Source: Symbiodinium sp. CCMP2592
Taxonomy: Eukaryota > Sar > Dinophyceae > Suessiales > Symbiodiniaceae
Direction of reading: 5' to 3'
Length of the DNA: 64,000 nt
Assembly (NCBI GenBank): GCA_905221615.1
Contig: CAJNDT010004591.1
Location: 124,001-188,000, forward strand
Shown here: positions 44,950-57,040 of the stretch, in pieces
Layout of the letters: each line of letters starts with the position of its first letter
Position numbering within the stretch: position 1 is the stretch's first letter
Translations under genes and position numbers: made by a program
Notes under the pieces: generated by a model
Seen by the model: the letters and a program-made list of their open reading frames with translations, nothing else
Told to the model about the DNA's origin: nothing
Database searches by the model: none

Positions 44950-47900
44950 GTGCGGTTGTCGGCCCAATCCATGCTGGACGAGCGTGGCATGCCCCTGGAG
45001 TGGATCAGCAAGTCAGGCGGAGCGGGAAGAGGGGTGGGGGTTTGGGGTTTAGGGTTCAGGGTTGCGGGCCCAGGATTTAGGGACTCGGGTTCAGGATTTG
45101 GAACGTCTTGACAGTCGTTAATCCTAGCATAGTATGCGTCCATCCATAGCCTAGTCCAATAGGTCAGGCCACCGTATGGGTAGTTCTCTAAATTTGGGGT
45201 CCCTTTCGAGTTCCCCAAACCCTGATAAACAGGACCCTCAAAGGGACTCTAGTTTAGAGAGCTTTAGCTAGAGAATTAGATCGACGAAGGTGGGCACGGC
45301 TCAAAGGCCTGGAGGATCGAATTGAAGTTCGGCTTTGGGACAACATGCCCTGGGCTAAGCCCGGCAAGCCTTCAACCCTAAAGCCCTAAAGCCCTAGAGC
45401 CCTAAACCCTAAATCCTAAATCCTAAATCCTGAAGCCCTATAGCCCTATAACCCCTAGAAAGGGGCTTCGCCTTGAAGCAAAATCCGACGGTTGCCCCAC
45501 CTTATGGATCCTGAGCCTCAAAGCCCGGAAGCCCACGCAACAAAGTCGTAGAAGCCCTAGAAGCCCAAGAGGCAAACTCTAGATCCTAGACCCCAAACCC
45601 TAGAGCCCCGGGACCCTGAAGCCTGCAAGACCTGCCGTGCCGAAGCGAGCACTGAACACATACTATAGGGGCCATAATAACAATTATCTATACTATTCTT
45701 TGGTGTTCCTCATTATAGTTAAAGTATAATAATACCCCCCCCCCCCCAAAAAAAAAAAAAGAAAACCCTATTCTAGTTATGAAGGCCCTTACACAAACAT
45801 CACAGAAGGCGGCAAAAAAACCTTAGCCCGCAACTCACACCCGCTTAGCTTGACACTCTAAACACTCCCCGAACAAAGCCGGAAACCTTCAGACCCTTGT
45901 AACCTCAACCCCAAACCGTCATTGCCCCAAGCCCATAAGAATAAGTGCCCTTACATGCACGCCTTCATCGTGAGATCCCTGTGTTTATGTGCTCTGTTGG
46001 GCCCCTAAACGAAGACTTCTGCACAACTCAACCCTAGCCCTATACATTGCAACCCTCGTGAACCCTAAACCCCTAAACTCCTAAACCCCGAAACCCCTAA
46101 ATTCCCACCCGGCCCCGTCTTGGGCCGTTCGCGAACAGAGGGCGTAAGCCCTAAACCCTAACCGGAAATGGTTTGGGTGGTTGCCTGTGGTATCATATCA
46201 TCACAGCGGGCGGGTTCTGGGGAACTTCCGGCTTCACCGAGTTCTAGGACACATGCAAGGAACGTCGCTTGACGCATAATATGCCGCCACCCACAAACCC
46301 TGGTGTGAGGTGGCGCCATCCTAGCATGGATTAGCAGCCACTGCGCAAGAAGACACCCCTAAACCCTAAACCCTATACATCGCAACCCCAAAGCCCTACA
46401 TCGAAAAGCCCTCAAGCCCCATCCTACAACCATGCCGCCCACCTCAACCCGTAAGCCCTTAAAGCCTTAGCACAACCCGTGCAAAGCCCATATCCCGCTT
46501 CATGAAGCCCTTTATTTATACTATCCTTATCAATGACTGTTTTGGCATTCTATGTCCCTTATCAACCCGAGCCGCCCAATTTTACAACCCGACACTACTA
46601 CAGGCCCTATCCCTAAACCCTAAACCCCCACCGTTCGGGAGGTTGGACCTGTTCCACCGGCTCGGTAGAGTGGAACTGGAAGGGTGAACACTGTCCAGAC
46701 GGCATCTTGGCCTTTGAGGGTTTAGGGTTGTAGGGTTCAGGGTTTAGGAGTGGAGGGGTTTAGGGTTTTAGGGTTTTAGCATAGCACTTGAGATAAAGGG
46801 TGCCTTTCAGGGTTCTGTTAATGGTTTAGGGTTTAGGCTTCGGACTCTGCCGCGACCGCGACAGGTGCTGGTGGTGGTGGTGGTTGTGTGGCTTCGGGAT
46901 TCGTATACGTACATTGCGCTTGCATCTCTCGGTGAGGTGTGTTTGTGCAAAACCACCTTCCTCTGGTCAGAGTTACCGCGCCTTTGGGTGCAATCCTCTG
47001 GTGACTCTGATGATTTGGGATTTGCAGGCGAGCTTAGTGCCGCAGGCATGCTTCGGCCCGTGAATGTCGAAGCAGAGATTGCGTCCCAAAGTTATGCAGT
47101 TCATATAGAGGCCTTGATAAATACCTATACTATTTTGGGGGTCCTTATTATTGTTATGGTGTAATATACCCCAAAACCCCGGTTTAGTTATTCAGGCGTA
47201 TATTGTGTTCAGATTGTGCATCCGTGCACGGGGGCCCCTAAAGCCGAGCTGAAGGGTTCGTTCGACCTAATCCTGAGTTTAGGGTTTAGGGTTGGGTTTA
47301 GGTTAGGATTTAGGGTTAAGGGTTTAGGGGTTTAGGGTTTAGGGTTTAGGACAAGGTTGATTTCTCGACCTGCTGGCAGGGACTCAACATTAAGCTTATC
47401 TTCACTGAAGGTCTGTAGCCAGAGGTGTATCTTCCCCGAGTAAGAACGATCCCGAACTGATCCCTTTCAGACGAAAATGGTGGCTTGAGTATTTCGACAG
47501 ACTGTTCCCTTGTAGTCTTGATATAGCCATAGCATGGTATTCGCCAGTACCTGCTTCTTCCGGTTAAGACCCCTAAACCGTAAATCGGAATTTCCAACAG
47601 AGGTGGCTCAGACTGCTCTAGCTTCCGGCCACCAAACGGCTTCGTCTGCAAGATGACGCAGTTACTGCTGCCAGGAGCCGAGCTGTACTTAGAGGAGCAG
47701 GGAACCATAGCTAAAAATAGCTTTTACCCCCCACTTAGGGTACTTATAACCTTGCTTACAAAAAGCCCCGTGAAAAATCGGCCTGAGGAGTGTATGGCGC
47801 TTAGAGTTTAGCATTTTCTTTGCCAGACCTTCCCAAAGCCCTCAGAGCCCCCATAACACTCTTCTCAAAGCGTATGAGAGCCTGCGAAACCGAAGTTATT

Positions 47901-48336
47901 TTCAGACCTAGGGAACCTTGGGTTAATTTGGTTGGATGACTCATAGAGGGTTCAGGGGTTTGGGGCTTAGGGTTTGAGGGTGCAGGGGTTCAGGGTTTAG
48001 GCCTAGGGGTGGAGGAGATATTTCAGTTTCGGAGAGGAGATATTTTAGTTTCGGAGTGCTCGATGCGTCCTGCACCTCAGCCACAGCGGTGAGGGTTCTA
48101 GTTTTTCGGACATAGATAGGGCCGTGGCATGCTTGAAGGAAGCATGTTGGCAGTATCTTATGGCTGCCAAGGTTCATTCTCGCAAAAGTTTGGAAACACA
48201 CTTGCTGCTTACATTATACCCTCAAGCTCTCTATTCCAACATGTCCCCTTGTAGCGGCTCGGATGGTCCTGAGGCTGGGGATCTACTTCAGAGCTATTGC
48301 GCTACTGTGCATGGCGACTTTGGCGGGGAGATGTGA
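44950..48336 (+). CDS. C-terminal exons, probably of the ABCG gene (or a following gene)
   Basis: Exons 44950-45019, 45290-45346, 47028-47080, 47350-47410, 47653-47674 and 48102-48336 can be joined in one frame to the TGA at 48334-48336. Exon 44950 is phase-compatible with the last transmembrane exon (AGG, then a GA donor at 44238). Pieces read SAQSMLDERGMPLEWISKS, GSKAWRIELKFGFG, AAGMLRPVNVEAEI, DFSTCWQGLNIKLIFTE, DIDRAVACLKEACWQYLMA and LLQSYCATVHGDFGGEM. I do not recognise a family, and the predicted product is soluble rather than a final transmembrane helix, so the ABCG gene could end earlier and this be another gene. The 22-nt exon at 47653 is the weakest link. The last exon is the best supported because it is an open 235-nt block ending in a stop. 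Confidence 0.5.
45180..45265. repeat. Palindrome, single copy
   Basis: AGTTCTCTAAATTTGGGGTC ... GGGACTCTAGTTTAGAGAGC. Confidence 0.6.
45664..45793. repeat. Family B palindrome with homopolymer interior
   Basis: TATAGGGGCCATAATAACAA ... CTAGTTATGAAGGCCCTTA; interior C(11) then A(13) run at about 45737-45762. Confidence 0.65.
47107..47202. repeat. Family B palindrome, diverged
   Basis: GAGGCCTTGATAAATACC ... GTTTAGTTATTCAGGCGTAT in the intron after exon 47028. Confidence 0.55.
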
Positions 48337-48785
48337 GGGTGTAGGGTTTAGGGCTTGGGGTTTCGGGTTTAGGGCTGTGAGGGTTTCAGGATTTCACAGC
48401 TTTCGGGTTGAGGGTGAAGGGAGTTCACTGTAGTGTAAAGCCCTGAACCCTAAACCTTTAATCTGTGAACCCTTAAACCCCTAAGCCCTAAACCTTAGTT
48501 GATTTTCGCTTTCCGCACCGCGGATTCTACCAACCAACCGGCAGGTGGAAAAAGGCGTTTAAAAAATAAAAACCTTAGTTGTTGCTTAGAGGTACTTAGA
48601 AGTATTTTTTTATTTTTTGGTTATTATAATCCCACAGCTAAAATTATGATTTTTGCTAGGGTTCTAAGTTCAGTACAGGTTGGCTGGGGAAGTCTGGTCT
48701 GGGACCCCCTTCTGGGTGTGGGCGTGGAGTTTTAGGGTTTAGGGTTTAGGGTTTAGGGGTTTAGGGTTAAGATGGAAGACGCCCC

Positions 48786-48888
48786 GGCTCTTAGTAGGGA
48801 AGAGTGGAATGAGTTATGGGGACTGCTATTAGCGCCCTTAAGGGACGATCATGGGGATCCATTCCCCCATTCCTTACTGAGAACCAGC
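48786..48888. repeat. Family I palindrome
   Basis: GGCTCTTAGTAGGGAAGAGT ... CCATTCCTTACTGAGAACC; related copy at 59649. Confidence 0.65.
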
Positions 48889-48926
48889 AAGCACAGCCGC
48901 TTTGCAGGGGCCTTGTTCTTTCAAGT

Positions 48927-49019
48927 GGTAGAGTAGGTAACCTTTAACCTTTTTGGGGTACTATAATCCCGGTATTATTTCAATCTACTCCCAAAGGTTA
49001 ACCTTTAGTCCCCTGGGAT
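48927..49019. repeat. Family F palindrome
   Basis: GGTAGAGTAGGTAACCTTTA ... AGGTTAACCTTTAGTCCCC; second copy at 56667. Confidence 0.65.
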
Positions 49020-49099
49020 ACTGGACAAGTGGGCCTTTTAAGGAGCTTAACTCACGCCTCCACGACACTGCGAGACATGGATCCCTGGATGAACTATAT

Positions 49100-49200
49100 A
49101 GGAGTTTCCGACAATAGAGGACCCAAATATAGTACCCAAATAGTAGGATCCCTTTGTAGGGACCCCAAAATACGGTACCCCTAATTTTCGGAAACTCCCA
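49100..49200. repeat. Family C palindrome
   Basis: AGGAGTTTCCGACAATAGAG ... AATTTTCGGAAACTCCC; TATA/ATAT at both flanks. Confidence 0.8.
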
Positions 49201-50105
49201 TATAGGAGGAAGAGAAGTGAACAAGCCGTGGAGCTGATTTGTGGATCAGGTGCTGTAGAGGCTTGAATATAGACCCTACATAATGCATTATCGTAGTGAG
49301 CACTACCCCTACACCCGTCCTACCACCCTGTTCTGATTCTGAAGGCCCTTCTGTTACATACTGCGAAGACGCAGGTGGCGAAGAGATTTTCATAGTAGCA
49401 TCGAAAATGCTTAGCCGTTGGTATTGGAACTTCTTGCCTTTCAGCCCGTGTGGCCCAGATTGGGCGGTCAGTCTGTCTCTTCTTTCGAAATCGTTTCCTT
49501 ATTCTTCATACTTTTCTTCGTTTTTGAATCTAGCTTATTGCTACGATTTAACTCATGTTCTTGTGTTCAAGCTTCATCAGTGTTTTCCTGTGTAGGCACC
49601 AGACGCTGTTGTGATGCCCAGGTGATCACTTCGCGTTTGAAGGCATCGGGAGGAGGCACCGCACATGAAGTCCTAAGCAAACCCATGGCTCAAAGCCCTA
49701 GCCCTAGGGCCCTAGACGCCCCAGCTCCAAACAGTAAACGGAGTTCACGGTTTACGTTGCTTATAGGTGTTGCGGTTTGGAAGGCTTATGCGGCTGGGTT
49801 CATAGAAGTTGTAGTATAAGCCCCCAAACCCCATTGTAAGTATCAAGGCCCTTTACTCAGCCCTTCTAGTTCAAAAGGAACCGTATTTGTGAAGGGTTCT
49901 GGTCCGGGGAAACCCTAAACCCTAAACGGATCCTCTGCGATTTTGGCCGTGGGGGCGAGTGCACCCCCACATCGTAGCAGGAAGGGAATACAGGCCCCAA
50001 GCTGAGTAAATTAGGTTTGAGAGGAGTTATGGGTTGATGCTCAAGGGTTCGGGGTTCGGGGTCAAGGGCTTTGGGTTGAGGTGGAAGGGGTATATGCCGA
50101 AACCG

Positions 50106-50207
50106 GGGAGTTTCCGAAAATAGGGGGCCCTGGTATAGTACCCTGAATAGCAGGATCCTTGTTGTAAGGACCCCGAAATATGGTAACCCCTAATGTTGGA
50201 AACTCCC
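50106..50207. repeat. Family C palindrome
   Basis: GGGAGTTTCCGAAAATAGGG ... CTAATGTTGGAAACTCCC, 60 bp before the inferred exon 50268. Confidence 0.75.
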
Positions 50208-50267
50208 AAATAGCCGAACTAGTTCCAGAGTGACACCCACGATACGGGGTCTTCGAACGCTTTCCAG

Positions 50268-53200
50268 GTCAGCTTGTTGGCGGAGAGAGGAAGTCGGGTC
50301 AGCTGCAGCGGAACATCTTGCTTCGACGCTTTGAGTGGCCTAAGGAGTTTAGGGTGTTCGGTTCAGGGGGTTCAGGGGGTTCAGGGATTCAGGTTTGCGG
50401 GGTTCAGGGGTTCAAGGGTCTTAGGGTTTTGGGGGCAAGAGGCTTCAAATAGGTTCATTCACACAAAGGACGGCTCTGTCCGCTACGGGTCCCAAAGTAG
50501 TGGACCTTTGTTTGGAAGGGTCTACATTAGACTTCCTTATGCTGTGGAACTGCCATATCGGCAGTATCGTTTCTGTTCCTTGCTGTGCTTGCTATGCTTG
50601 TTCGCTGTTCTTCATACATCGCCACCTTTCAGCGCAGCAACGATTACTCTTCTCGACCGCAGCATGAGACCTTTTAAAGGAGCCCTTAAAGGAGCCCGTA
50701 CAGGACCCCCCTAGAGAACCCCCCGACCCGAAGAGCCAATACCTAAAACCCTGTTCAACCTTCCGGCTCCTACATTGAATCTCAAAAAAGGCCCCCACAA
50801 ACAGCCTTATAACACCCTCACAGAAGCCTTTTTTGGGAAGCTCCAGTCTTGTTCCCAAAGCACCTTTTAAGTAGCGTTTGTGCCTTCATCTTCCCACGGT
50901 GAGGCCACCGACTGTGCAGGGCTTCTTGATCTTTGGGGGGTTGGGTTTCGGATAGCGGTCTTTTCGGTTCGTTTTCAAAAATTTGAAAGTTCTTCGACTG
51001 CTGTCTGGTAGAGTTTTGGATTTAGTGTTCCTGGTTTTTGATTTAGAATTTGGGGTTTCGCCCAACAAGAATAACAAGAAACTAGCTCGAGCCAGAAGCG
51101 TTGAAGTGTAGGCTCGGAATCGCGAGAATTAGATCTTTTGTGGTCGTTGACGTCCCGAGCATACACCCTAAGTCCTGACCCCCTCAACCCCGTAAGCCCA
51201 CAAACCACAGCCTTCTAAACCCTAACCCCGAACGCCTCACCCTCCAAGGACGGTTGTTCATTATCTACCTCGTGCTCCTGACCGATCTGGTGACTCGGAT
51301 CTTGACCGGTCTGCACACACAAATCCACCCTAAGTTAAGCCCTGAAAAGTAGGATACCAGCTGCCCAGGGGGCACCAAGAGACCCCCAATGTTCCAAGCT
51401 CCATCAAACAGTTAGACAGTGATCTGGGGGTTTCGGAACTTTACTACGTGGCAATTTGGGAAACTTCTTAATTTCCCTTATGGTTCCTATAGAGGTACCT
51501 CTTCATGAATACTTTCAGAGCCCCAAGACTACAACCCAGTTTATTATTTGCATTCGGGAGCCTCGAAGGGAACAGGAGCAGTCCAGTCATTGTGACAAGC
51601 AAGCACAATGCGGTGACACTAGTACATAGACGCTGCAGAACGAACCCGAATCGAATCAAGAATCTCCGGCCGGCAGCTTAAGTCCCGGAAGACTCTATAC
51701 AACAGTTACTCAAAGATCATAGCAATGTATGAAAGCCTAGCCGACATGCTACGAAACCTTTCGAATCCTTACAGAATCCTATTGAACCCTATGCCGCCAA
51801 ACCCCACCGAACTCGAGCCGAAACTCGAAGCCCCCAAACTTTGCCCAGCCCGGACCCTTCAAGCTTGAACCGGTTTGTAGGGTTTGAGTTTAGGGTTTAG
51901 GGGTTTAGGTTTTAGGGGGTTTTGGGGTCTCCGGGTTCAGGGTTTCGGGGTTTAGGGTGTAGGGTTTCGGCTTCAGAGTTTAGGGTTCCCTGAAGCAAGG
52001 AGGTGTGCTTGCTCCTGGAGACGCAGTGAGAGCTTGCTTGGCCATAGGCTGTGACAGAGTACTTGGCTCTGCAGGTCATGAGCTTTACTGGCCTTATGTT
52101 GCGGAATCCTTCGTGCTCTCTTGAACAAAAGATAGCCCCCTTAAACCCTGAATCCTAAACCCCTAGAGTCTACATCTGGGTCTTCTGGTTGGCTCTGCGT
52201 CTTTTCTTCACGGACTTTCCAAAAAGAGCAGGAAGGACGAGCCAGGATGATTGAACTGGTTCAGCGCTGCTAAGCCGAAAATCCCCCGCAGACCCACGCC
52301 CGTAAGCCGCAGTGCCTTAAACCGTAAAGCCCATGAATCTTAAGCCCTTAAATGCCTACTAATCTCTAATATCTGACAAAGCCTGAACTTCGAAAAACCC
52401 CAAACTCTCTCAATCCCGCCACCCCCATCTGCTGTACCCCGACAGTGAAACCCAGAAAGTTGGAACATGATTTTAGGATGCTTGGTGCGCTGATTCCCTA
52501 TACTTAACCTTAAGGCTACGAGGATGCTGATGTTCCAACTTTCTGGCATCGACTAGAAACCCTCTTAAGCTGTGCCCCCCTGCCCCACAAAATCTAAACC
52601 CCATCAAGCCCAACACTCTGCCAAAAACCCGAAAGCGCCCTTGACATAAGTGCCGGAATCATTTAGTTATCGATTTGGCATTGTTTTCCCAACTCATGTT
52701 GCAAAAGTTCTACAGAAACGAGCCATAAAGTTGTAGTAGTCCTTGGAGAACCCGTCCACGGAACCTCAGATTCCTAGTCTAGTTGTTTTACAGCTATATT
52801 CAATATTCAAGAGTGAACCCATACTTGGAGGTTCATGGCTAGCTATACGGGGAGATATAAGTAGGGCAACTATAAATAGAACCCATGTTGGGGAGTTATA
52901 ACCCCACTTATAACTACCCACGAGCCTCCAAGTAGACCCTTATAGAATCCCTACAGATCCCTTTAAAGGAACCCTTAAAGGAGCCCCTATATCTATCCGT
53001 GAACCTCCAAGTAGAGTTCCGGGTCTGAACTGGAACGCTGGGACCACCCTGGTTCCGACACGCAGCGACCGAGCCCAGAGTCGAGCGTTGCGCATCCCAA
53101 ACGCGAGGAGGGCAACAGATCTCTGAATGGAGTGGAGTTCGTGGTTCAGGGTTTAGGGCTTTTAGGGGTTTAGGGGTTTGGTCTAGGGTTTTAGGGTTCG

Positions 53201-56200
53201 GGGTGTAGAACTTAAGATTAATTAAGGCGCCGGGAGTAGGTCGAGAGTATTGGGGCTCATGGTCGTTTGAAGGGGCCAACCGATTGCAACTGTCAAAACT
53301 ACTCTATAAGTGGACTATGGTTTCGGTTTCAGGGATCTCCAGAACATAGTTTTGTGCTTACTTTTTTTGAAGGGGAGTAGAGTACTACTACTTCTAGGGG
53401 ATCACAGCCACAGCGAGGGTTCGACAAGCCAGCCATTGAGACTAAGCGCCACAGATTGTCGCAAAGATAACATAGAAGCTTGAAGAAACAGTCCTAGGCA
53501 TACCGCCCAAAAGCCACATTCTGATTCTTCAGGGCTTTGTACTTATGTATTTTTAATTGGAGGGTGGGGGTGGGCGACTTGGCAATTTAGGTCTGAATAC
53601 TCGAACTCTTACAAACCCTTTCAACTGCTTTAGGAAGAGGGTAAAGAGACGGATCAACCTAAATAAATGAACAAACATATGTGTATGTTTTATCCTATGA
53701 ACATGTGTGTGAATATACATGCAAAAGAGATAGTCATTTGTCCAAATCATCCGTAGCATCTCGTATGCTTGTCTACAAAAGACTTTACAGCAGCTTTCGC
53801 TTCACCGATAAACTTCATGATCGTGATGTGTGAGGCCTCCAGCGTGCTGCGCTGACGGCCACTGTGCAGCTTAGGCTGGCTGTAGTTGAGAAAGTTACTG
53901 TTTATAGGGCTTGGAGTTTAGCGTATTGCTCATCTCATCGTGAATGCAGAAGTCTGCACCCAAAACACACCCAAACCCCAAAGCCCCGCAACCTAAAGTC
54001 ACCGATATAAGAAGCCTCGAAAGCCCCTGACAAAGCCCCGTGTCAACCCCCGATGAACCCCTGATGACCATAGGATCCACAAGCGTCAGTTTCGGCACTT
54101 TTGAAACAGTAAGCAATGAACCTTCAGGCGCAGCTTGCTCTAGGCCCTACCGTAGGTTGTCTTTCGTGCCCTTTGGGATGTGGTAAATGCATAAGCCGGA
54201 AGCTCAAAAGGCACCCGAGCAGCACAGAGCCGCACCCTGCATACCCTAAGCTCCATACTATGGGTCCGGGATGCCCCTACATACATACTGTATGATATAC
54301 ACCAAAACCCTACAATATTGATCAAGGCTCGTGCATTACACTTTACACCTCAAGCCCCATTGTTAAACCGCGGCATATTGGCAGTATTGTTCTCCAGGGT
54401 GCCCTAGTATGTTCTCAAAACAGCGGTCAAAACACTTCTTGCGGCATCTACCCGTACGAAACTCGATAAAAGCCTGGCTTAAATCCCTGTTGCAAACCCT
54501 AAGCCCCAAAACACAATGAACCTAGCAGCCCCAATCCTGGGCATTAAACCCCAAAAGCTCAAACAACCCTAATAGAGGGGCCTAAATCGTCAGAATAGGG
54601 TTTGGGGGTGTATGATGCTGTAATAATAAGGAGCCTTCAAAACCCTATTCTTATTGTTAAGGCTCCTATATGGGAGTTTCTGAAAATTGGGGGTACCTTA
54701 TTTGGGGGTCCTTGTAATAATGATCCTACTATTTAGGGTACTATATTAGGGTCACCTATTCTCGAAAACACCCTAAACCCTAAAGCCTAAACTCCTAAAC
54801 CCTAAACCCTGGACCCTATTCTTATTGTTAAGGGCGCTTCATAAAATTATGAGCCCCCATACCCTACACCCTAAACCCTAGTCCCTAAACCCTAAACCGC
54901 ATTATTATGAACCCCAAGCTCGGAAGCCCAGCGCTGTCAGATTGATTTTCGCGAAGCGACGCCACCGGCGGAGGAGTCTCGCGAAGGCCCCGACCTCAAA
55001 AGGCTGATATTGCTTCTTCTTCTTCTACTACTACTACTACTACTACTACTACTGCTATTATTATTAGTATATACTATTATTATTACTAAAACAAATTCCA
55101 ACTATTACTACTATTACTACTATTACTACAATTACTACTTTTTCTACTATTGCTACTATTACTACTATTACTACTATTACTACTATTACTACTATTACTA
55201 CTATTACTACTATTACTACTATTACTACTATTACTACTATTACTACTATTACTACTATACTACTATTACTATTATTACTAGTATTACGACTATTACTGTT
55301 GATGGACAAAATCCTGCAAGACCCTAAGGACTCTAAACTATGGGAACTATATGGTATATTCCTTATAATGGGTATTGCAGGATTTTGTCCATCAGCAGTA
55401 TTACTACTTTTGCTTCGGTTGCTACTATGAATACTTTTACTACTATTGCTGGGAGTACTAGTCTTGCTACTATTATTACCACTATTACTTTATTTCTCCG
55501 GTGGTCTGTTTTCCGAGGAAGAATGGAGTTAAGGGTTTGGGTTAAAGGTTTAGATTTAGGGTCTGGGGTTTAGGGTTCAGGGTTTCGTGTTTAGGGTTTA
55601 GGATTTCGCTAGCGTTTGGGGGAATTTAGGGAAGAAGACGACTCAACGTCACCGGGCTCAGAGCATGAGGAGTGAAGCAGACCCTTCCAGCAGGGCCTTC
55701 CCAGCCCAAGGTTTCCCTCATTCCTAAACTCCCTGCTTTCCTGGGATCGGGGGGCACTTGGAGGTTCATGGGTAGTTTTTGGGTGGTGTCATGAGTCCCC
55801 TAATATGGGCCATAATTATAGCTAGCCTACTTGTGACTCCAGTATAACTACCCATGACCCTCCAAGCAAGCAAGCCCTCAAACTTCGTTCAAGCGCCAAA
55901 GATGCAACACAAAACCAAAGCCGTTTCATTGTAATACTACTGCGCGCGAAGCGTAAACTTTGCGTAAACCTGAGCTTGAGGCTTGAAGCCCTGAGCATAA
56001 GCCCTGCGGTCCAAGCCCGGAACCCTGAAACCCTCAACCCGCAAACCTGAAATCTTCCCAGCTGGCTCGGCACTGCCATTCCCTAAGCCGATCCCTTAAC
56101 CGCATGCCCACATAAGCTCTTTGCCTGCATCGTTTTGCTCCGGATCCTTGTAACCCTAAGCCCTAAACCTAAACCCCAAACCCGGATCTCGGGTTGAGGA

Positions 56201-56460
56201 TGTAGGAAAACACGAGAAATCCAAGCCCTCGACAAACCCCAGGCTCTGATCCCTACAGGGACATCGCTTAAGGTGGCTTCTGCTTCAAGGGATTCAACAT
56301 AGGGGCCTTAGTAATTAGAATAGGGTTTCGGGCCCCGTGATACTGTACTTGTAGTAAGGAAGCACCAAAATAGTATAGGTAATTATTGAGGCCCCTACAT
56401 CACTTTTGGAAGGACTACATCGAAGGCCTTGTTTATGTTCGTAAGAAGGACAAGCCATGA
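50268..56460 (+). CDS. Unidentified multi-exon gene (partial reconstruction)
   Basis: In-frame pieces: 50268-50324 (VGGERKSGQLQRNILLR), 51249-51308 (RLFIIYLVLLTDLVTRIL, a membrane-helix-like segment), 52000-52074 (GVLAPGDAVRACLAIGCDRV), a likely exon about 53017-53109 (GSELERWDHPGSDTQRPSPE), 54941-55002 (IDFREATPPAEESREG), 55630-55669 or to the TGA at 55673-55675 (EEDDSTSPGSEHE), 56273-56290 and 56413-56460 (DYIEGLVYVRKKDKP, TGA). The donor/acceptor repeat GACG at 50325/51249 supports the first intron. The join 52074 to 53017 is out of phase and unresolved. The gene may stop at 55675 or continue to 56460. No family recognised; the protein would have one hydrophobic segment and an acidic, low-complexity C-terminal half. 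Confidence 0.5.
52452..52545. repeat. Family E palindrome
   Basis: CCAGAAAGTTGGAACATGAT ... CTGATGTTCCAACTTTCTGG. Confidence 0.8.
52822..52934. repeat. Family A palindrome, plus adjacent half copy
   Basis: TACTTGGAGGTTCATGGCTA ... ACGAGCCTCCAAGTA. A lone right arm (GTGAACCTCCAAGTAG) follows at about 52997-53013. Confidence 0.75.
54574..54670. repeat. Family B palindrome
   Basis: AGAGGGGCCTAAATCGTCAG ... TTATTGTTAAGGCTCCTATA, immediately followed by a family-C copy at 54672. Confidence 0.7.
54672..54773. repeat. Family C palindrome
   Basis: GGGAGTTTCTGAAAATTGGG ... CACCTATTCTCGAAAACACC, abutting a family-B copy. Confidence 0.75.
55015..55290. repeat. (CTA)n/(TTACTA)n microsatellite
   Basis: About 270 bp of pyrimidine-rich CTT, CTA and TTACTA triplets in the intron after exon 54941; a family-D palindrome lies at its right edge. 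Confidence 0.9.
55296..55396. repeat. Family D palindrome inserted in a microsatellite
   Basis: CTGTTGATGGACAAAATCCT ... AGGATTTTGTCCATCAGCAG, with ATTACTACT-type microsatellite on both sides. Confidence 0.8.
55755..55867. repeat. Family A palindrome
   Basis: CACTTGGAGGTTCATGGGTA ... CCATGACCCTCCAAGCA; interior CCCCTAATATGGGCCATAAT. Confidence 0.75.
56291..56412 (+). repeat. Family B palindrome forming a whole 122-bp intron
   Basis: The family-B element (ATAGGGGCCTTAGTAATTAG ... TAATTATTGAGGCCCCTA, 56301-56398) fills the interval between the codons for VASASR and DYIEGLVYV. A GA donor and AG acceptor keep the frame, which ends at TGA 56458-56460. Confidence 0.55.
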
Positions 56461-56666
56461 CAAGACCGAACCCTAGAGCCCTAGACTAGACCCCAAATGC
56501 CGAAACACTGCAGCCGGTAAAGCCCTACCTGGACGTCAAATAACATGTTTTTGTGGCTCCTCCTTGTGATTTCCGTGTTTAGGCCCTGAACAAGGTAGGT
56601 GTTGGTTTTCGTGGTTCAGGTACAAACCGCATCGAAGCCCTTAGATTGTCTTCAATTCCCTAGTAG

Positions 56667-56775
56667 TAGAGTAGGGAACCTTTAACCTTCTTTGGGTAGT
56701 AGAGTCCCTCATATATATATATATATATATATATAATCCCTACATAACCAAAAAGGTTAACCTTTAGTTCCCCAT
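56667..56775. repeat. Family F palindrome with (TA)n interior
   Basis: GTAGAGTAGGGAACCTTTAA ... AAGGTTAACCTTTAGTTCCC, with about 13 TA repeats (56709-56736) in the centre. Confidence 0.65.
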
Positions 56776-56853
56776 GATTCCCTCCCAGCACTCGAATCTT
56801 AGGCCTCCGGTTCGGCGTGGTGTCGTCCAGGCCCTTCCTAGGGCTTAGAGGCT

Positions 56854-57040
56854 TACTTGGAGGTTCATGGGTAGTTCTAAGTGGGGTTTAGGGTTCGGGT
56901 TTGGGGTTTAGGGTCCACTTGGAGGTTCATGGGTAGTTATATGTGGTGTTATAATACGGTTATAGGTCCTCTAATATGGGTTATAATTACAGTTACCCTA
57001 CTGATATCCCCACTTATAACTACCCATGAACTTTCAAGCA
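56854..57040. repeat. Family A palindromes, one nested behind another
   Basis: A left arm starts at 56854, breaks off in GTTTAGGGTTCGGG, and a second complete copy starts at 56918 and ends CATGAACTTTCAAGCA at 57040. Confidence 0.7.

Larger units (their letters stand above)
48337..50267. other. Interval without confirmed exons
   Basis: Telomere-like repeats, palindromes I (48786-48888), F (48927-49019) and C (49100-49200, 50106-50207). A coding-like patch at about 49590-49700 (CDAQVITSRLKASGGGTAHE) could be an exon of the gene starting before 50268, but its phase was not confirmed. Confidence 0.5.

Noticed and set aside
47346..47708. 120-codon - strand ORF
   Set aside because: The + strand of the same region gives phase-consistent exons (47350-47410, 47653-47674); the - frame has no recognisable motif.
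48124..48336. Independent small gene
   Set aside because: No ATG start; an acceptor at 48101 and an upstream in-phase exon fit a terminal exon better.
55010..55327. 105-codon Leu/Tyr-rich ORF and its antisense Val/Ile ORF
   Set aside because: Translation of the CTA/TTACTA microsatellite.
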